Shown here one piece after another: positions 1-5,040 of a DNA stretch of 5,040 nucleotides. Position numbers and translations under genes: made by a program. Positions within the stretch are counted from its first letter, which is position 1. Every line of letters begins with the position of its first letter. The notes beneath the pieces were generated by a model, which worked only from the letters and a program-made list of their open reading frames with translations, was not told the origin of the DNA and searched no databases. Location of the stretch: positions 1 to 5,040 of the forward strand of contig CAMOUY010000133.1 in assembly GCA_946626785.1 (NCBI GenBank), in the 5' to 3' direction. The DNA comes from UBA9732 sp003456855. GTDB taxonomy: Bacteria; Spirochaetota; Spirochaetia; Sphaerochaetales; Sphaerochaetaceae.

Positions 1-963
1 CAGGGAATCGAGCCAGTTCTTCAGATACGGAACGGAGTCTTCCTTGATGCATTTGCCCATGCCATAGCGCTGTGACACCAATGCGGCTGTCAGCTCAGCC
101 ACCAGCTCCTCACGTGCATACTCGCTGCTTCCGAACGACTGTCCGGGCTTCAGGCGGTTCAGCTCGCTTTCCTTACCCGTGGAATGGGCCATCTCATGGG
201 CAAGGTTGCTATAGAAGGACTCGCCGTTCTTGAACTGCTTCTTCTCAGGAACGACGATCTCATCCTTCGAGATACTGTAGTAGGCCTGGTCGCCATAAGT
301 GGGCTTGATGGGACATATCCACTCATTGTTCTCAATCATCCTGTCAACGGCAGGAAAAGAGAACTGCTCGCCATCGGGCATCGGACGTACCTGAGCATTA
401 CGTTCACTCAGCTTCTGATAGAGCTCAGGCCTGGACTCCTTCAGATTGGTCTGGTCAACATTGAAGACATAATAGGTGTTGAGCTTCGGATAGACGTTGT
501 ATTTGCTCCGCTCTTCCTCACTCATCTGCTTGTAGTCATCATACTTGATGCGCTCCTTGGTCTCTGAATGGACACAGGTGAAGGTGGTGATGAACACAGG
601 GAAAGACTTGCTTCCTTTGAGGACGGAAACCAGCGGAAGGTTGTTTCCCTGTTCATCGGTCAACGGATGCTTGCCGCCTTCCTTGTCCTTGCCATAGTTC
701 AGGCCAACGACCCTGTCGAAGGTCATGAACACAGGAATCTTGAATCCTTCCTTCTCACAGTGCATCATCAACATAAGCGCATTCATGCCGTTATACTCAC
801 GACCGGAGAGGTTCTTCGGCCATGTTGTGGCACTGTCGGTGAACCAAGGCTTCTTCCAGTCGCTTTGGATGGTAGAGATTTTCTCTATCATCATATCTGC
901 GAACCTGTCCAAAGCCTTGTCTTCACCCGAACGGCCATCAGAATGGTAATTCTTGCCAGCCAT
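1..963 (-). CDS. ArdC-like antirestriction protein (ssDNA-binding N-domain plus zincin metallopeptidase), 3'-truncated by the window edge
   Basis: The minus-strand frame is open from an ATG at 963-961 to base 1, giving 321 residues and no stop, so the C-terminus lies outside the window. Residues about 14-170 fit the ArdC N-terminal ssDNA-binding domain: KKPW at 37-40, WPKNLSGREYNGMNAL at 48-63, then PVFMTF and the Lys-rich VLKGSKSFPVF at 114-124. Residues about 225-321 fit the zincin-like domain of ArdC and related polyvalent proteins: DEIVVPEKKQF at 234-244, zinc site HEMAH at 256-260 (catalytic Glu257), and EELVAEL at 285-291, which probably supplies the third zinc ligand. ArdC proteins protect incoming conjugative DNA from restriction in the recipient; this role is taken from the family. 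The start lies 11 bases after the preceding stop, with no clear Shine-Dalgarno. An ATG at 968-966 is in another frame. It is likely the last visible gene of the operon. Family assignment is strong; the exact function is inferred. Confidence 0.9.
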   Translation of the reverse strand, partial: MAGKNYHSDGRSGEDKALDRFADMMIEKISTIQSDWKKPWFTDSATTWPKNLSGREYNGMNALMLMMHCEKEGFKIPVFMTFDRVVGLNYGKDKEGGKHPLTDEQGNNLPLVSVLKGSKSFPVFITTFTCVHSETKERIKYDDYKQMSEEERSKYNVYPKLNTYYVFNVDQTNLKESRPELYQKLSERNAQVRPMPDGEQFSFPAVDRMIENNEWICPIKPTYGDQAYYSISKDEIVVPEKKQFKNGESFYSNLAHEMAHSTGKESELNRLKPGQSFGSSEYAREELVAELTAALVSQRYGMGKCIKEDSVPYLKNWLDSL

Positions 964-974
964 AGCATCACCGT

Positions 975-1589
975 TTATTGTTCAGTAGGATTAGGCTTCT
1001 TCTCCCAGAGGCTGACCTCCTTCACCCGGCAGCCGATTTCTAGATGGTCATTGTAGACCGACATCTGGAGATCGCCCTTGGCATTGACACCGGCCTTGGG
1101 CTGCATCCATTCCTGCTGCGACTGTCCGAAGTGCATGAAGCGAACCCAGGTGAAGTCATAGCTCTCACCATTCTTCTCGCTGGAATAGGCAGAGAACACG
1201 CAGAAGGGATTGCCCTTCTTGTCCGTCTTGGTCTCAATCTTACTGCCCAAGGAACCACGGAACTCAATGTCGCCAGTGATGCTGTCGTCAGGGGCGATGC
1301 CACTGGTCTTGATATCCGTAGCGGACATGTTAAGATAGAGGTTATCCTCTTTCTTGTGGAAGGTAAGCACGCCATCGACGGAGATACGGGAGCCTACGGG
1401 GTAGCGGCTGGCTTCGTCAGGCTGGTCACAGTCCTTGGCGACGCTGATCTCTACAGTCTTGTTGATGCCAGACTTGGCTGGGATGACAACATTGACACCG
1501 AAGGAAAGAAAGGACTTTCCTTCTTTGTTGGTACGCATCTGCGCTGTGCGAGAGACGGTACCGATAACTGAAACATTACATTTAATCAT
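975..1589 (-). CDS. Tandem OB-fold protein, probable single-stranded DNA-binding protein
   Basis: This complete 204-residue gene begins at ATG 1589 and ends with TAA at 977-975. I see two OB-fold-like units. Unit 1 covers residues about 3-94 and begins like an SSB (conserved IGTVSRTAQMRTNKEGKSFLSF at 9-30, split here as IGTVSRTAQM then RTNKEGKSFLSF). Unit 2 covers about 107-195 and repeats the pattern, with GSLGSKIET at 112-120 and KTDKKGNPFCVF at 121-132. Both units then show an aromatic or charged strand, a turn with VDGVL (71-75) or AKGDL (170-174), and a final strand (LYLNMSATDI, LEIGCRVKEV). SSB-like OB folds bind single-stranded DNA; that role here is inferred. The acidic DDDIPF-type tail of bacterial SSB is absent: the protein ends KKPNPTEQ. 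The gene sits 21 bases after the hydrolase gene and 11 before the ArdC-like gene, which suggests a shared role in handling transferred DNA. RNA or protein binding cannot be excluded. Confidence 0.8.
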   Translation of the reverse strand: MIKCNVSVIGTVSRTAQMRTNKEGKSFLSFGVNVVIPAKSGINKTVEISVAKDCDQPDEASRYPVGSRISVDGVLTFHKKEDNLYLNMSATDIKTSGIAPDDSITGDIEFRGSLGSKIETKTDKKGNPFCVFSAYSSEKNGESYDFTWVRFMHFGQSQQEWMQPKAGVNAKGDLQMSVYNDHLEIGCRVKEVSLWEKKPNPTEQ

Positions 1590-1610
1590 AAGAATTGAAT
1601 TTAAGAGTTG
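1590..1610 (-). promoter_or_regulatory. A/T-rich translation initiation leader of the OB-fold gene
   Basis: The 21 bases between the hydrolase stop and the OB-fold ATG read, on the coding strand, CAACTCTTAAATTCAATTCT followed by T. There is no purine-rich Shine-Dalgarno element. An A/T-rich, unstructured leader is the usual arrangement in Bacteroidota, where ribosome recruitment often does not depend on Shine-Dalgarno pairing. I see no Bacteroides-type promoter here, so the gene is probably read from the upstream transcript. Confidence 0.35.
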
Positions 1611-3200
1611 TTATTTACGTTGAACGATTTCCGATTGGTTTTCCTGGGCGTCAATACCCTGCTGGTAGTTCTGGGACATCTGACGGGAGACAATGATGCC
1701 GTTGATGACCGTGGCGACGGCACGCTGCTTGTCTTCATTGCTCAGACTGCTATTGCCAAGTGCCTGCTGGAGACGTGCGCTCTCGGCATTCGTAAGTTCA
1801 TGGGTGAAGTTCACGGTGCCGTTGTTGACCTGTAACAGCGTCCTGCCATCAGCCAGAAGAAGGTTGCATTCCTTCAGGTTGGGTAGCAGGGGGGTGAGGT
1901 CAACACGCTTGTTGAGCGCAGCATCCGTGGCAGCCTGCATCTGGGACTCCTCACTCTTCCCGTCAATCTGAACAGCCAATGCCATGAGGCTGGTGAATAG
2001 GGTCATCGCCATCTCAACGACGGGGTCACCGCCGTTCATACTTACGCCACTGTCCTCGGAAGAAAGAATCTTCTTCATCCAAGCCTCGGGCGAGAGCGAG
2101 GTGTCGATATCATTGTTGTTGGCAGTGGCCAGATTGGAAGGATCTTCCGTTTTGTACTTGGCAAGAAGGTTCTGTCCGTTATACATGACTGTTTGAGAGA
2201 TGTTGCCTCTCTGGGCTATCTCAGCAAGATAGGCCGCGGGATCAATGTTTCTCGCCGTGCCGTCGCTGCCAACCGTCTTCACCTCGAAATGCAGGTGCGG
2301 CCCCGTGGTCCGTGTGCCCGAATTACCGCTCACGCCAATGGCCTGACCGGCATTTACGCCGTCACCGACCTTTACGCCGATGTCTGACAGGTGCATATAG
2401 GTCACCTGCACCTTGCCACCGTCGTTTCGGTCATATTCGACTGTCACGGACTTACCGCCGCCGGTATTGGTGTTCTGATTGACCTTCACGACCTTTCCGT
2501 TGTTCTCCGTAGCCAGCAGCGTTTCGTTGTTACAACGGATGTCAATACCCTTGTGGAACTGTGTCTTTCCTGCATTGATGGGGTCAGCACGGTTCCCGAA
2601 GGGGGAGGTGACAAGCAGGAACTCCTCTCTTTTCAGCGGAAAGGAATAGAGACCATTAGGAGCCTGGGTAGCGGCTGTTTGTTGACGGTCTTGGGACGCA
2701 ACGGACAGAGGGTTGTCGGCAACACCGAACTTCTTTCCCTGGGCTGCCATCTCCTGCATGACCATTCGGTCGTACTTCTGTAGATTGGCACTTTCGATGA
2801 CATTGCAAATGGTGGAGACATAGTTCTTGTCAGTGGCGTAGCCGCCAGCCTTGATGCCTTTAGCCCATCCTTCATAGTCATCAGGGGAGAGGTTCTTGGT
2901 GTATTTCTGATATCGGGAAGCCATGAGAACCTTGGAATGATCCTCATAGCTCTGTCCGACATTATCATACTTCTTGAACTTTTCGTTGGGCTTGTCGTCA
3001 TTGGCAAGGACATAGGCACCATTGAACTCGCCCTTCACGCCAAAGTGGTTGTTGGCAGTCCTGGCGAGGGTGCTCTTTCCACTTGCTGACTCAATGATGC
3101 CCTGCGCTAGAGTGACAGAGGCAGGAATGCCGTAACGCCGCATCTGCTCCATGGCATAGGCCGAGTATTGCTCAATATACTGTTCTCTGGATGTAGCCAT
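1611..3200 (-). CDS. Bifunctional peptidoglycan hydrolase: GH73 glucosaminidase plus M23 metallopeptidase
   Basis: This complete 529-residue gene runs from ATG at 3200-3198 to TAA at 1613-1611. Residues about 14-145 form a GH73 (FlgJ/LytG-type) glucosaminidase domain: PASVTLAQGIIESASGKS at 26-43 with catalytic Glu37, NNHFGVKG at 50-57, YDNVGQSYEDHS at 78-89, and a late AGGYATDKNYV motif. Residues about 196-325 form an M23 (LytM/lysostaphin-type) endopeptidase: FHKGIDI with His216 and Asp220, YMHLS with His270, and GPHLHFE with His302 and His304. By analogy with lysostaphin, His216, Asp220 and His304 bind zinc, and His270 and His302 are catalytic. Together the domains would cut glycan strands and peptide cross-links. 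Residues about 330-529 are unassigned, with a hydrophobic stretch at 394-411. There is no N-terminal signal peptide (MATSREQYIE), so export must use another route, perhaps the conjugation apparatus. Role in opening the wall for transfer is inferred from context. Confidence 0.92.
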   Translation of the reverse strand: MATSREQYIEQYSAYAMEQMRRYGIPASVTLAQGIIESASGKSTLARTANNHFGVKGEFNGAYVLANDDKPNEKFKKYDNVGQSYEDHSKVLMASRYQKYTKNLSPDDYEGWAKGIKAGGYATDKNYVSTICNVIESANLQKYDRMVMQEMAAQGKKFGVADNPLSVASQDRQQTAATQAPNGLYSFPLKREEFLLVTSPFGNRADPINAGKTQFHKGIDIRCNNETLLATENNGKVVKVNQNTNTGGGKSVTVEYDRNDGGKVQVTYMHLSDIGVKVGDGVNAGQAIGVSGNSGTRTTGPHLHFEVKTVGSDGTARNIDPAAYLAEIAQRGNISQTVMYNGQNLLAKYKTEDPSNLATANNNDIDTSLSPEAWMKKILSSEDSGVSMNGGDPVVEMAMTLFTSLMALAVQIDGKSEESQMQAATDAALNKRVDLTPLLPNLKECNLLLADGRTLLQVNNGTVNFTHELTNAESARLQQALGNSSLSNEDKQRAVATVINGIIVSRQMSQNYQQGIDAQENQSEIVQRK

Positions 3201-3207
3201 AGCAGTT

Positions 3208-3211
3208 TCCT
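3208..3211 (-). promoter_or_regulatory. Possible ribosome binding site of the hydrolase gene, overlapping the upstream stop codon
   Basis: On the coding strand AGGA overlaps the TAG stop of the upstream gene and sits 7 bases before the hydrolase ATG. The spacing suits a Shine-Dalgarno element and the overlap suggests translational coupling. It may be chance, since such sites are weakly used in Bacteroidota. Confidence 0.35.
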
Positions 3212-5040
3212 ATCTGTGCATCCGAGGATGCTCCTGTTCTTGTTCTGTCTTATGAGGGACCACCTCTTCCTTGACGGCATGCTTGCCTTCGTTGGCGTTT
3301 TCCGCAGCATTGCGCTGGGTGGTTGCCCGTGGGCTCTCCAACTGGTCACAGATGGCTACACGCTGTCCGGCACGGATGAGCTTTGGCAGGTAGGTGTCCA
3401 AGGCATGGTGTGGGAATCCAGCCATCTCTACGGCCTTACCGTCTGACCCTTTCTGGGAGTTGCTTCTGGTGAGTGTGATACCCAGGATCTGAGAGGACTT
3501 GCGGGCATCCTGCTGGTAGGTCTCATAGAAGTCGCCGACACGGAAGAGAAGGAGAGCATCGGGATGTTTGCCCTTCAGGTCGAGGAACTGCTTCATCATG
3601 GGAGAGAGAGAGGCCTTCTTCACTTCCTTCTTCTCTTCCTCCTTCTGCTTTTCCTGTCCCTTCTTGTCTTCTTCCTGTGCATCCTGCTTGGCTTCCTGCT
3701 CATGCTTCTCCACGGGTTTGGCCTCCTGATGGGGCTGTGACTGGGCTTCCTGCTCAGTCTTGTCCGTACCTACGGCAACGGCATCTTTACGTCCCTGACG
3801 GAGCACATCGGCGAAAAGGGAAGCTGCCAGATGCATCTTGTAATCCTGCTTGTCATCGGCAAGCCACATGCGCTGCCACTGCTGCTGGCTGACAGGACGG
3901 GGCTTGACCTTCTCGCCCTGGATGGTGGGAAGACAGAGGACGATGCTCGGCTTCTCTTCCGTTCCCTTGGTCTTGAAGATGACCACACGGTCGATCTTGG
4001 CAAGCTCCTCCGCAGTGGCCAGGCTCTTGAACAGATCCTGCTTCAGCTCGGGATGGTTGTTGGCAATGGTATAGTATTTCTGTGCCAGTTCCTGCCGCAT
4101 ACGGTCGGCAGTGTCATCCTGCCCCTGCTTCATCACATTGAAGAACCTGTTCACATCAGGTGCTGAGGGATGGATGCTGAACGACGGCTCATTCTCAGGT
4201 TTGAGGAACAACGCCCATTTCCCTTCATCGTCCTTCAGCATCAGTACCTTGTCGAAATTGACGTTGTCAGCGCGATTGACGGCCTCGCTGACATCGAGAT
4301 TCGCTACATTTTCCAGCTTCCACTGGTTCAACTTGGCTACGGACACGTCCTTATCCTTGAAATAGCCGTCATCTGGACGGTAGCCAAGGGAACCGTCTAC
4401 ATTGTAGAAGGTGACGTTTTCAACTCCTTCCTTTTTCAAGGCGTGCTCAATTCGAGCCTTGTTCATTCCGGGTATTTCATTGTCCACTTCAAGGGAAGCC
4501 CCGGACGGGAGCACAACGTCGGCCTGTTTCGCTTGTGCGTCACGAACGACGACAAACTCCTTGGTGTCCTTGTTGGGAATGCCCTTGATTTCATCGGCGA
4601 TGAAAAAATGCTGGGGCAGGGAAGTCACCTCTGTATTCGTCTGCCCTCCTCGTGATGAGTGCAGTTCAACCTTCTCTCCACGCTCTGCCTTGTGGATGAG
4701 ATCCACGGCATTGTTCACGTCGGCTTCAATAATGTCAACCAGACAGGGGTTCTCTTTGAGTTCCCTCTGCCAGTGGTCTATCATCTTCATGCTGTCAGGG
4801 GAGAGCTTGGCAGGAAGTCCCAGCTCCAACAGCTTGGAACCCGTGGCCAGCTCGGTGATGAGCCGTTCCTGTATCTTCGCGTCCTCAGTCGGAACCTTGC
4901 CACCAGCAACCTGAACGCCCTGACGGGAGAGCCGCTGCTGGCTGCCAGTGGCCGTGACGACCTGACGGAGCAGGTCTGCCGTATAGTCCTGGAGCGTTTC
5001 GTAGTTCTTCTGGCTCGGTACATACACAATATCCTTGCCG
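3210..5040 (-). CDS. Multidomain polyvalent-type protein: inactivated ArdC-like zincin domain, unassigned middle, charged linker, C-terminal MutS domain I; 5'-truncated by the window edge
   Basis: The frame ends at TAG 3212-3210 and is open through base 5040. A GTG at 5027 could be read as a start, giving 605 residues, but the codons before it (GKDI) continue the protein family match, so the true start lies to the right. Numbering here takes that GTG codon as residue 1. Residues 1-115 align with the C-terminal zincin domain of ArdC, but HExxH is replaced by RQVVT at 21-25, so peptidase activity should be lost. Residues 140-420 match nothing I recognise; QWQRMWLADDKQDY (383-396) is a distinctive motif. 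Residues 421-472 are a Glu/Lys/Gln-rich linker. Residues 474-567 are a MutS domain I: SPMMKQFLDLK, GDFYE (498-502), MAGFPHHALDTYLPKLI and RVAICDQLESP. No MutS lever, clamp or ATPase follows; after about 40 charged residues the protein ends. It is not a mismatch-repair MutS. DNA binding without catalysis is the likely role, by inference. Confidence 0.85.
   Translation of the reverse strand, partial: GKDIVYVPSQKNYETLQDYTADLLRQVVTATGSQQRLSRQGVQVAGGKVPTEDAKIQERLITELATGSKLLELGLPAKLSPDSMKMIDHWQRELKENPCLVDIIEADVNNAVDLIHKAERGEKVELHSSRGGQTNTEVTSLPQHFFIADEIKGIPNKDTKEFVVVRDAQAKQADVVLPSGASLEVDNEIPGMNKARIEHALKKEGVENVTFYNVDGSLGYRPDDGYFKDKDVSVAKLNQWKLENVANLDVSEAVNRADNVNFDKVLMLKDDEGKWALFLKPENEPSFSIHPSAPDVNRFFNVMKQGQDDTADRMRQELAQKYYTIANNHPELKQDLFKSLATAEELAKIDRVVIFKTKGTEEKPSIVLCLPTIQGEKVKPRPVSQQQWQRMWLADDKQDYKMHLAASLFADVLRQGRKDAVAVGTDKTEQEAQSQPHQEAKPVEKHEQEAKQDAQEEDKKGQEKQKEEEKKEVKKASLSPMMKQFLDLKGKHPDALLLFRVGDFYETYQQDARKSSQILGITLTRSNSQKGSDGKAVEMAGFPHHALDTYLPKLIRAGQRVAICDQLESPRATTQRNAAENANEGKHAVKEEVVPHKTEQEQEHPRMHR
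3327..3608 (-). other. MutS domain I (mismatch-recognition domain) at the C-terminus of the multidomain protein
   Basis: This segment encodes residues 474-567 of the multidomain protein. Motifs appear in the same order as in the N-terminus of bacterial MutS: a PMMxQFLxLK helix, HPDALLLFRVGDFYE, LGITLTR, then MAGFPHHALDTYLPKLIRAG and RVAICDQLE. In MutS the Phe of FxE stacks on the mispaired base and the Glu contacts it; both are present here as Phe500 and Glu502 (bases 3530-3522). In MutS the domain is N-terminal and followed by the connector, core and ATPase; here it comes last. Confidence 0.85.
3612..3767 (-). other. Charged Glu/Lys/Gln-rich linker in the multidomain protein
   Basis: Residues 421-472 consist almost wholly of Glu, Lys, Gln, Asp and Ala, with imperfect repeats of QEAK (434-437 and 444-447) and of KEEEKKE-like blocks. 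It is probably a flexible or helical spacer that tethers the MutS-like domain. The DNA is a strand-asymmetric tract, pyrimidine-rich on the plus strand, especially at 3614-3678. Confidence 0.6.
4683..5040 (-). other. Degenerate ArdC-like zincin domain lacking the HExxH zinc site
   Basis: The segment aligns without gaps over 26 residues with the intact zincin of the downstream ArdC-like protein. VPSQKNYETL... ending TATG pairs with VPEKKQFKNG... ending HSTG. The three zinc-site positions change from His, Glu and His to Arg21, Gln22 and Thr25 (bases 4967-4953). Farther on, ERLITEL (54-60) pairs with EELVAEL, and a DHWQREL helix (84-90) with KNWLDSL. The fold is probably kept as a structural or binding module. 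Confidence 0.65.

Noticed and set aside
964..974. Promoter or terminator between the OB-fold and ArdC-like genes
   Set aside because: The gap is only 11 bases and shows no hairpin, T-run or promoter-like element; read-through of one transcript is simpler.
1044..1571. 175-codon open frame on the plus strand
   Set aside because: It lies opposite the OB-fold gene, whose protein has clear domain patterns and fits the operon. The plus-strand translation has no recognisable motif and reads as a mirror of the real gene. The same holds for the other plus-strand frames, such as 184-567, 568-1056, 2391-2783 and 4170-4655.
2766..3161. Flagellar FlgJ
   Set aside because: The GH73 domain resembles FlgJ, but there is no rod-assembly domain, the partner domain is M23, and no flagellar genes are nearby.
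3327..3608. Calling the right-hand gene mutS
   Set aside because: Only domain I is present and it is C-terminal; connector, lever, clamp and Walker ATPase domains are absent, so it cannot be a mismatch-repair MutS.
3614..3678. Polypyrimidine tract as a possible triplex or regulatory element
   Set aside because: Its composition is explained by Lys, Glu and Gln codons on the minus strand, and it has several interruptions and no clear mirror symmetry.
1..5040. CRISPR array, tRNA, rRNA, insertion sequence ends or attachment sites
   Set aside because: I saw no regularly spaced repeats, no cloverleaf-like segment and no terminal inverted repeats. Coding frames on the minus strand fill nearly the whole window.

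Overview
The window is a tightly packed four-gene cluster, all on the minus strand and so transcribed from right to left. It very probably belongs to a conjugative or integrative element (or plasmid) of a Bacteroidota host such as a Bacteroides or Prevotella relative. That assignment is inference. It rests on the ArdC-type antirestriction protein, the cytoplasmic-looking GH73-M23 peptidoglycan hydrolase, the lack of Shine-Dalgarno signals before three of the four genes or gene starts that can be judged, and the A/T-rich leader before the OB-fold gene. No relaxase, integrase, Tra or replication gene lies in the window, so the element type cannot be fixed.

Layout in order of transcription: (1) 5040-3210, the 3' part of a large multidomain protein that runs off the right edge. 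It starts with a domain that aligns with the zincin domain of ArdC but has lost the HExxH residues, continues through an unassigned region and a Lys/Glu/Gln-rich linker, and ends in a MutS domain I (mismatch-recognition domain) with an intact Phe-Tyr-Glu motif. (2) 3200-1611, a two-enzyme cell-wall hydrolase with a GH73 glucosaminidase and an M23 endopeptidase, both with complete catalytic residues, plus an unassigned C-terminal region. (3) 1589-975, a 204-residue protein made of two tandem OB-fold-like units, probably a single-stranded nucleic-acid binder. (4) 963-1, an ArdC-like antirestriction protein with an intact HEMAH zinc site, cut by the left edge.

The gaps between genes are 9, 21 and 11 bases, so one transcript is likely. 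No promoter, terminator, RNA gene, CRISPR array or insertion sequence is visible, and no stretch over 300 bases lacks a gene. A coherent reading is a transfer and establishment cassette: a wall hydrolase to open a path for the conjugation apparatus, and ssDNA-binding, antirestriction and mismatch-binding-like domains to protect or handle the incoming single strand. The most unusual item is the first protein, in which a catalytically dead ArdC-like zincin is joined to a stand-alone MutS domain I, three genes upstream of an intact ArdC-like protein.
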